From contig CM070877.1 of the NCBI GenBank assembly GCA_036365515.1, positions 54,348,475 to 54,412,474 of the forward strand: DNA of 64,000 nt. The letters run 5' to 3'. The stretch comes from Torymus aiolomorphi (taxonomy: Eukaryota; Arthropoda; Insecta; Hymenoptera; Torymidae). The position numbers were made by a program, and so were the translations under genes. Below, one piece after another: positions 57,250-64,000 of this stretch. Each line of letters opens with the position of its first letter. Position 1 is the first letter of the stretch. The notes under the pieces were generated by a model. That model worked only from the letters and a program-made list of their open reading frames with translations, did not search any database and was not told where the DNA came from.

Positions 57250-58270
57250 ATAATTTTCTAAATAATCCGTACGAAAAAATTAAAAATTTACCTTTATTTA
57301 CTCAGACTAGCAATATTTTTGATAACTATAGATTTGAATTTCTTAAAAGATTTAAAAAAAAAATTATTAGGAGCAAATTGTGAGATCAGATTGAGTTTGC
57401 TTTTTAATATTTTATCCTTTAGAGGTTTTCAAGTCTGTTTTTTTTTTTGTAAAAGGGGAGGGGGTTTTAATAAAGCGAGAGCAATAAACGTGAAATTTTT
57501 ATGAAGCAGCATACATCTTTACCGTAGTACTTATTGACGTATTGTGGTGCGACTGTTTCTTCTTCGTAATGTCACCGCAGTACGTATTGGCGTATTGTGG
57601 TGCACCTATGTTTCTTCGCGTGATGCTCCCTAGCACGTATTGGTGTATTACGGTGTCTATCTTATTTTCACTCGCCGTAATTTTTCATGACTCGCGATTA
57701 GGTTTTGTTTTTTGTAATATAACCATAGCTTTTCCAGTTAGTGTTGCGTGTAAGATAAATTTGTATTTGATATCGTCTATGATTATTGATACTTTGTCAC
57801 TATTTCGATTAAACGCTACAGTAATCCAATAGCTATTCCGTTCAATCGTTTATGCGATGATAATAATTTTTTTCAAAATCTAGTTTAGTTTTTTGTACAT
57901 AGTGGTTAACTTATTATTAGCAATAATATATAAATATTACTAGTTAATATTCCGAATTTTTTGGAATTATTAGTAATGAATGCTGAGGTGCATTCAACAC
58001 TCGTAATTGCTGTAATTTTATTATTTTCGAATTAAAATTATCCGTACTGGCGCGCCATTTTCTGCCCTGTCACTCCTCTCCGCTCGCCGCAGCTCGCAGC
58101 GGTCCGAGGCGCTTCGCACCGAAAAGAGCATCAGTGTCTATTCGGAAGTCGTATTTCGCGATCGCATATCATCGCTATCCCCCATTCGAGGTAGACGTCG
58201 ATCTACCCCTGAACTGCTTTATATAAGCAAGCAGTGTGCTAAAAATTCAGGAGGGGCTACCTGCGAATGT
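57250..58270. repeat. Dispersed module, copy A (with TATA promoter-like end)
   Basis: The first half (57255-57835) matches 60575-61145 and carries CAGTACGTATTGGCGTATTG. The second half (57835-58260) matches 58607-58900, 60057-60480 and 61145-61340. Its end holds CTTTATATAAGCAAGCAGTG (58220-58239), a TATA box with suitable spacing to CAGTGTGCT. Confidence 0.78.
58232..58242 (+). promoter_or_regulatory. Possible core promoter, module A
   Basis: TATATAAGC at 58223-58231 followed by GCAGTGTGC about 8 bases on. The same arrangement is kept in module C at 60462-60478. No coding region follows closely. Confidence 0.3.
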
Positions 58271-58606
58271 GTCAACCTCTGGGAGTTGAGTTAGGTGGGC
58301 AAAACTGAAAATTTTAGGTTAGTAATTAGTTTCATTTTTTTTTTAAATAAATCATGTATTTGTGCGCGAGTTTGTACGCAAAACAGTAAACGCTATAAAA
58401 AATACTTATATTCCTTTCTTCAGTACGAAACCGTGACTAGCGCATTTGTTTATCTACACTGTTAAGTGATAGCATTATCTAAGTGATCAGTAAAGTATTC
58501 ATGAATGATTGCACTTCATAACATCTTCGTTATCATTAACTTTTCAATATTAAACAATTTCAATTAAAGGCTTCTTTGTTTACCAAATAATGGTTTAAAT
58601 ACAGTA
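58271..58606. other. Unique sequence, no feature seen
   Basis: AT-rich spacer between modules A and B. Confidence 0.35.
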
Positions 58607-58892
58607 TTCCGTTAAATTGTTCATGCGATGATAACAATTTTTTTCAAAATCAAGTTTGGTTTATTTTTTTACAGAATGTTTAACTTAAAATTTGCAATAA
58701 AATGTAATCATTGCTAGTCAATATTGCGAATTTTTTTGCATTATTAGAAATGAAGACAGAAGTGTATTCAACATTCATAATTGCCGTGATTTTATTAGTT
58801 TCGAAATATAATTCTCCGAACTGGCGCGAGATTTTCTGTCTTGTCACTCCTCTCCACTCACGACTGCCCGCAGCGGACCGAGGCGCCTCACA
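58607..58892. repeat. Dispersed module, copy B
   Basis: Matches the second half of module A and module C up to GCGGACCGAGGCGCCTC, then passes into the 42-bp tandem repeat; the TATA end is missing. Confidence 0.78.
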
Positions 58893-59018
58893 AGAGAGAC
58901 AAGGGGACTCAGTTTAATCAAGCACCCCGAACAGTGAGAGGCAAGGGGACTCACTTTAATCAAGCACCTCGAACAGTGAGAGGCAAGGGGACTCACTTTA
59001 ATTAAGCACCCCAAAGGA
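58893..59018. repeat. 42-bp tandem repeat, three units
   Basis: GGGGACTCACTTTAATCAAG (one copy CAG for CAC, one AATTAAG) at 58903, 58945 and 58987. Confidence 0.92.
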
Positions 59019-60056
59019 TACAATCCTTACTGCATCCACGTCGTTGTTTCTGGGTAGCACAAAAAGTAAGGTTAATACATTCATAACAGAAGCTTCAACG
59101 ATCTTAAAGTTTCCGTTAAAAAATCATTTTGTTCTTGAGAAAAATTTTTCAGGGTTCAAGATGTGTGGGTGTATGGGATTAGCATACATGGGGTAGGGAT
59201 GTGTGGGACTGGAGGGTGTGGGGTATGGCTGTGGCACCGGGGTGTAACAGTTCAGCATGTGAGGGCATGAAGTGTATGGGGTTAGGATGTGCGAGTTTGA
59301 GTTTTGTTTACTAGGATGTGTAAGTTTTGGGTGTGTGGGTTTGGGGTATGTGGATTTTGGGTGTGTGGATTTCTTTATTAAGCCTACGATCAATTTGAAC
59401 CAGCTTAGCCTGTGGTTTATGGAAAAAAAACGATTTTAGACGGACTTTTCTGAGTTTGACCTAGATTTGACCTTGAAATGACCTTGGAAAAAATTTCTCA
59501 ATATGATTTTGAACGTAAAATTTCCCGCTCTTTCCGAATCCGGGGTCAAAACTAGGCATTTCCACATGAAAAAACCACTTTAACCTTGAAATAACCTCAA
59601 AGGTCAAGCTCAAGTTCAAAGACGTTAGCGCCATTATGTGGCCTCCTTTGTCCCCTATAACTTTTGTCTGAACCATTTTTCTCTATCTGGCTTAGGTTCC
59701 GAGAAATCCGGGTGCGGCGATTAAAATGGGTCACCGTGTATATTGTTTCATGATATATTTTCCATATTAATTGGTTTTTTAAATATCAGCAATAAAGAGC
59801 AACTGTATTTCGTAAGATTAAGCACAAAGTAGTGAAAAGAGTCAGAGGTTCCACATGGGCCCCGTATTATGTTACGTTACTGACACACCATAAGTCCTAT
59901 GTTAAAATATAATTTCAATTTCCATTTCGTGGAAAATTGTCTGTTTACCCGTAATTTTTTTGCAGAATCTAAGAGCTTATTGCTTTATCTACATTACATA
60001 AAAATTTTAGGACAATTTATGTTTTTTTAAGAAGTCGCTGGAGCCACCTTAAATAC
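59019..60056. other. Non-coding; GT-rich tract and GGTCACCGTGTATA end-like sequence
   Basis: 59155-59365 is a decayed TGTGTGGGT-rich tract (its complement frame is Thr/His/Pro-rich and not a gene). 59455-59745 has several GACCTTGAAATGACCT-like words and ends AATGGGTCACCGTGTATA, which recalls DNA-transposon ends of insects, but no partner terminus was found. Confidence 0.4.
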
Positions 60057-60480
60057 AGTATTCCGTGAAATTGTTCATGCGATGATAATAATTTTTTTCA
60101 AAATCAAGTTTGGTTTTTTTTAAAAAAGTGTTTAACTTAAAATTTGCAATAAAATATAAGCTTTGCTAGTTAATATTGCGAATTTTTTTACATTATTACT
60201 AATGAAGACCGAAGTATATTCAACATTCAGAATTGCCGTGATTTTATTATTTTCGAAATATAATTCTCCGAACTTGCGCGACATTTTCTGTCTTGTCACT
60301 CCCCCTCCACTCGCCGCTGCAGTAGCGGACCGAGGCACCTCGCATCGAAAAGAGTATCAGTGTCTATGCGGAAGTCGTCGCGCGCGAACGATCTCGCAAT
60401 CGCATATCATCGTTCTCCCCCGTTCGAGGTAAACGTCGATCTAACCCTAACCTGCGTTATATAAGCGAACAGTGTGCTGA
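60057..60480. repeat. Dispersed module, copy C (with TATA promoter-like end)
   Basis: Matches modules A and B; carries TCTCCCCCGTTCGAGGTAAA and GTTATATAAGCGAACAGTG at its end. Confidence 0.8.
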
Positions 60481-60574
60481 AATGAATAGCTTCATTAATT
60501 TAATACAATTTAAATAGGGGTAATAATATTATGTAGAATACCATCTAGTTCCTGTTTTACACTATATTTGCAAA

Positions 60575-61345
60575 ATTCTTAAATCCGTACGAAAAAATTG
60601 AAAATTTACCTTTATTTATTCAGACTAGCAATCCCTTTGATGACTATCGATTTGATATAACGAAACGAAATGCGAGGAAAGGGCAATTGAGTTTGAAAGG
60701 AATTTCTTAAAAGATTAATAAAAAAAAGTTAATTAGGAACAAATTGTGAGATCAGATTGGGTTTGCTTTTTAATATTTTATCCTTTACAGGTTTTCAAAT
60801 TTCTATGAAGCAGCATACATTTTTATCGTAGTACATATTGACGTATTATGGTGCGACTGTTTCTTCTAATGTCACCGCAGTACGTATTGGCGTATTGCGG
60901 TGCACCTATGTTTCTTCGCATGATGCACTCCGTAGCACGTATTAGTGTATTACGGTGTCTATGTTATTTTCGCTCGCCGCAACTTTTCATGACTCGTAAT
61001 TAGGCTTTGTTTCTTATAATATAACCATAGCTTTTCCAGTTATAAGTGTTGCGTGTAAGATAAATTGATATGTATTGTATTTGATATCATCTATGATTAT
61101 CGATAGTTTGTCATTATTTCGATTAAACGCTAGAATAATTCAATAACTATTCCGTTCATGCAATGATAATAATTTTTTTCAAAATGTACTTTGGTTTGTT
61201 TTTACATAGTGGTTAACTTATTAACAATAAAATATTAGCATTACTAGTTAATATTCCGAATTTTTTGGCATTATTAGTAATGAATGCTGAGGTGCATTCA
61301 AAACTCGTAATTGTTGTAATTTTATTATTTTCGAATTAAAAAAGA
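60575..61345. repeat. Dispersed module, copy D (both halves, truncated)
   Basis: 60575-61145 repeats 57255-57835 and 61145-61340 repeats the start of the second half, stopping after TTATTATTTTCGAATTAAA before the GC-rich promoter-like part. So A and D share the two-part order, which gives the full unit of about 1 kb. Confidence 0.78.
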
Positions 61346-61786
61346 CGTACATGTTAATATTTCACGCAAGTGACATACGCGTTGTTATTTATAAATTTTT
61401 ATATGTTGTATTCTACAATTATTGTTTTTTACAGCACTCATAGCGGTGGGGTTAAAGAAAAGCAAGGTCTTACTTCTAGGGCAGTGACCCACGCAGTAAG
61501 TCTTGTGTATTTTTAACCTGCTGTGCTTGGTCTCGCTGCTTGATTCGCTGCTTATTTCGCTACTTGGCCTAACCTCACAGTAAGTTTTATGTCAACAAAT
61601 AATAATATTAATAATTTTTACAAATAATTCTCGTCTGAAAAGTGTTAGAAATTAAAATTATTTGACTGAGGTGGCACCAAGCAAATAACGAAGTGAAAAA
61701 TAAACATTGAAATTATATTTAACATTGTATATATGAACAGATAATTGTCATTTTATTAGTACACATATTTACCTGTATTTTGGGAG
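61346..61786. other. No gene seen
   Basis: AT-rich, with CGCTGCTT/CGCTACTT words at 61530-61565. No coding signal. Confidence 0.35.
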
Positions 61787-62465
61787 CGAGGAGCGCAATT
61801 ATGGAACTCTCTACCCACTGAGATTCGAAACCTACCGTCTCTCAGTTGGTTCAAGCGCGCAGTAAGGAGGCACTTATCTGACCTAGAATAAGTCACCTTT
61901 AATATGATAGCTTTATGTACTCTTGTATTGTCCTATTTACACTATGTATTCGTTATGTCCTGTATTCTTAGGCTAGTTGTATGCCTGTAATTTATAAGTA
62001 TGTCTGTAATTTATAAGTATGACTGGATGAATGAATGTATCAGTTTTAGTTGCTTATAGCTTTAGTACTTCGACTGATAGGTATTTGAAAACTTTTATTG
62101 TCAATATTGTGTTTTTAATATTGTATTCTCCACGGTGACTATACTGGCCCAAAGTTTTCAGTATTTTCTTATAACGCTGACTGTGATTTCACTCTGCGAC
62201 TGTGATATCACTACTGATAACCTAGTATTATTTTGACTGTGATATCATCTCTTATAAGTATTATCTGTGATATCACTACCTTAGTATTATTTTGACTGTG
62301 ATATCATCTTTTAAAAGTATTCGATTTGATTTGTGATATCCTTGTTTTACATTTTATGTTTTACATATTAATTTTGGCGAATTTTCTAATGTACACTGTT
62401 TATATTTTGAACACTTTGTGTTTTTAACACAATAAATATCTATCTATCTATCTATCTATCTATCT
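61787..62465 (+). mobile_element. 5'-truncated CR1/L2-like LINE: ORF2 tail, 3' UTR, (TATC)n end
   Basis: The + frame 61787-61891 reads RGAQLWNSLPTEIRNLPSLS then a FKRAVRRHL end and a stop, the standard C-terminus of CR1/L2-type ORF2. The 3' UTR has a tandem repeat around GACTGTGATATCA (62174-62330). It ends CAATAAATATC followed by (TATC)n (62436-62465), a microsatellite tail typical of the group. Confidence 0.82.
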
Positions 62466-62678
62466 CACACGTGCTGCTCTCCCAAAACGTTTTTTATGCC
62501 CGTGAATATCGACGGCGGAGACCTTTCGCTCGTGCGCGCACTTCACCGGCGGAAAACCGACCGCCATTCTCTCGCGCACCGTTGCCGATCCGCCCTTCCC
62601 GCGCCTGCGCATCACCGCTTCGCTCCGAAAAGCGACGCGCGCGCGGTAGTTCGCCCGCGGTTTTCGAACTTCGTTACA
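62466..62678 (-). repeat. Possible LTR fragment of the gypsy-type element
   Basis: On the minus strand TGTAACGAAG (62678) follows the purine tract GTCTGGGAGGGGGG (62692-62679), as an LTR follows its PPT. The sequence runs to the (TATC)n tail of the LINE. The start resembles TGTAACGGC of the solo LTR. The full length cannot be judged. Confidence 0.4.
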
Positions 62679-62692
62679 CCCCCCTCCCAGAC

Positions 62693-62916
62693 GCGATGTA
62701 CTACCCTCTAGTCGGAGCTCTGTACATGAGGCATGCGAAGTTCGCACGCGTGGGGGATAAGGGCATGCTAGGCTAGGAGAGGAGGAAGGAGAAAGAAAAA
62801 GGAACTGAAAATGGTATTAAGAATACGGCCCGTCCAGGCCTTTATTATTGGGCTACATTGCGCAGATTCCCTATGGAGCCGGTGGCTGGACCCCGGTGTC
62901 CCCATCAAAATGTGAG
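62693..62916. other. Spacer between pol fragment and PPT
   Basis: No coding signal. On the minus strand CAATAATAAAGGCC and GGAACTGAAAATGG-type purine stretches occur. Part of the 3' internal region of the element. Confidence 0.35.
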
Positions 62917-64000
62917 TTAATGCGCCGCGCGAAATTGCGCACGCGTCCGCGCGGGCAGTATCGTCGTCGAATCGACTATATTCGCCGCATGGCGCGAACC
63001 TTTAGGTCGTCCGCGTGATTTCGCCGCGAGGTTCTTTAACGGACTCGCCGCTCTCACGCGTATCGCAGCCGGCCTTACTACAAGCCGCACCGCTTTCCTC
63101 AGACGACTGGATTTACGCGTAGGGAGAGGAGTAGAGGCACGTAAATTTTCCTCACTCGCTGGGTTCCGAAGATGCTCGCGATCGGATTTCGTTGCGACGC
63201 CATCGTTTCCGCGAAGTACATACGAGCCATTCTCGTCGTCGCTCGCTACTGGCGGGTCGCTCATTGCCAAAATCGCTGCCCTATCCCTCGGCGGTTGAGG
63301 CTCTTCCTTCTGCTCCTCTGATTCCTTGGGGACGGGATCATACTTCTGTTTTATCGGCCTCACCGACCTAACAGAAGTCTCGGGTTCTGCCCAGTTCGGG
63401 GTACCGAGAGGACCGCCTGACTTCCCGATTAATTGGTTGAGGAGTTCTTGGAGTTGCTTTCGCTGCACCTCCGTCCTCTCCTCGAGTCTTATTGAGGCCA
63501 GCTGTAGAGTTTCGGCCATAGAAAATCTGGCGACTTCTAACTCTACAGTCTGTCCCGATGCGCTCACGGTCAGCTGATATTTGACGGACTCGTGAATCAC
63601 TCCAAAAGTTTGGATAAAATCAGCGCCGATATAGCACTCTAGAGTCTCGTCCGCGAGAACCGCGACGCGAATCTCTTTCTTTGCTCCAGCTACCTCGAAG
63701 GGAAGCTGAACATACCCCGCGATCGCAACAGTGTGACCGCCGGGGACTTTTGCCTTCCTTTCGTGACTCGGCATCAAGGGGCTGTGGCGTTCGGATGCTA
63801 ATTGCCATCCGATTGAATCCATAACGGTTCGTGCCGCACCTATATCATATAGCGCGCGTATCCTGGATCCTCCGACGCTTACTTGGAGCCACCATCTGGC
63901 TTCCTCGTCGGAGAGCGCAGGCGGCGAATTTTCTCCGCTAAACGCGGTCGCCGGCGCTGTTACTGCGTGCTTGTCGAGCGGCTCCGACTGAACCGTGGAG
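62917..64000 (-). CDS. Gypsy-type pol fragment: protease joined to pol C-terminus, RT-RNase H-IN core missing
   Basis: Open from the right edge to a stop at 62917, 361 codons seen. LYDIGAARTVM near 63845 is the retropepsin active-site region, with Ile where D-(S/T)-G is usual. ECYIGADFIQTFG is the second protease signature. Later RPIKQKYDPVPK (near 63345) is the segment that introduces RT in gypsy pol, but RT does not follow. Instead there is a charged linker, REHLRNP, and a basic tail with TRKSSRLRK and KSRGRPKGSR, an AT-hook-like GRP core. The frame is kept, so an in-frame deletion is likely. The upstream Gag part is outside the window. Confidence 0.72.
   Translation of the reverse strand, partial: STVQSEPLDKHAVTAPATAFSGENSPPALSDEEARWWLQVSVGGSRIRALYDIGAARTVMDSIGWQLASERHSPLMPSHERKAKVPGGHTVAIAGYVQLPFEVAGAKKEIRVAVLADETLECYIGADFIQTFGVIHESVKYQLTVSASGQTVELEVARFSMAETLQLASIRLEERTEVQRKQLQELLNQLIGKSGGPLGTPNWAEPETSVRSVRPIKQKYDPVPKESEEQKEEPQPPRDRAAILAMSDPPVASDDENGSYVLRGNDGVATKSDREHLRNPASEENLRASTPLPTRKSSRLRKAVRLVVRPAAIRVRAASPLKNLAAKSRGRPKGSRHAANIVDSTTILPARTRAQFRAAH

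Noticed and set aside
59124..59393. Thr/Pro/His-rich secreted-like protein on the minus strand
   Set aside because: It is the antisense of a decayed TGTGTGGG tract.

Overview
The window looks like arthropod nuclear DNA, most likely insect. A hymenopteran parasitoid would fit the mix of a Polinton/Maverick remnant, an R1-clade LINE, CR1/Jockey-like LINEs, several Penelope-like elements and gypsy-type LTR elements, but the species cannot be fixed from sequence alone. I find no convincing single-copy host gene. Nearly every protein-coding stretch belongs to a transposable element, and most are broken by stops or frameshifts. I see no tRNA, rRNA or CRISPR array.

Layout. 1-4350: Polinton/Maverick remnant with a packaging-type ATPase running off the left edge, a decayed family B DNA polymerase, and an unknown Gln-rich coding stretch on the other strand. 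4337-4815: 244-bp tandem duplication. 4850-9781: near full-length R1-clade (Waldo-like) LINE sitting inside a TG/ATGT microsatellite. 10706-12262: interspersed repeat with an internal CA tract, interrupted by a piggyBac-like fold-back element in TTAA.

12263-48539 is best read as one Ty3/gypsy element on the + strand, blown apart by later insertions. Its RNase H piece ends at 12808 and its sequence resumes at 35653. Between them lies an LTR unit in minus orientation (LTRs 12809-13108 and 35327-35652, about 22.8 kb) that itself holds a 128-bp satellite, a CR1-like LINE, GC-rich minisatellite blocks and an inverted pair of Penelope-like elements. The gypsy is hit again by a LINE (35896-40590), a second inverted Penelope pair (42133-45050) and a 1370-bp solo LTR (46420-47789). 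It ends with a polypurine tract and a probable 3' LTR.

48735-53390 holds more copies of the CA-tract repeat, an unrecognised transposon-like ORF and a third Penelope-like element. 53400-61345 is almost purely structural: stable hairpins, a 117-bp tandem array, a 295-bp fold-back, 293-bp dimers, and four copies of a promoter-like module with a TATA box. 61787-64000 has a 5'-truncated LINE tail with a (TATC)n end and a gypsy-type pol fragment, open to the right edge, that has lost its RT-RNase H-integrase core in frame.

The window is therefore a TE graveyard with readable insertion order, not an operon-like system. The most useful signals are the nesting with target duplications, the repeated head-to-head Penelope pairs with hammerhead-like motifs, the microsatellite-targeted R1 element, and two elements that lost their RT domains while keeping an open frame.
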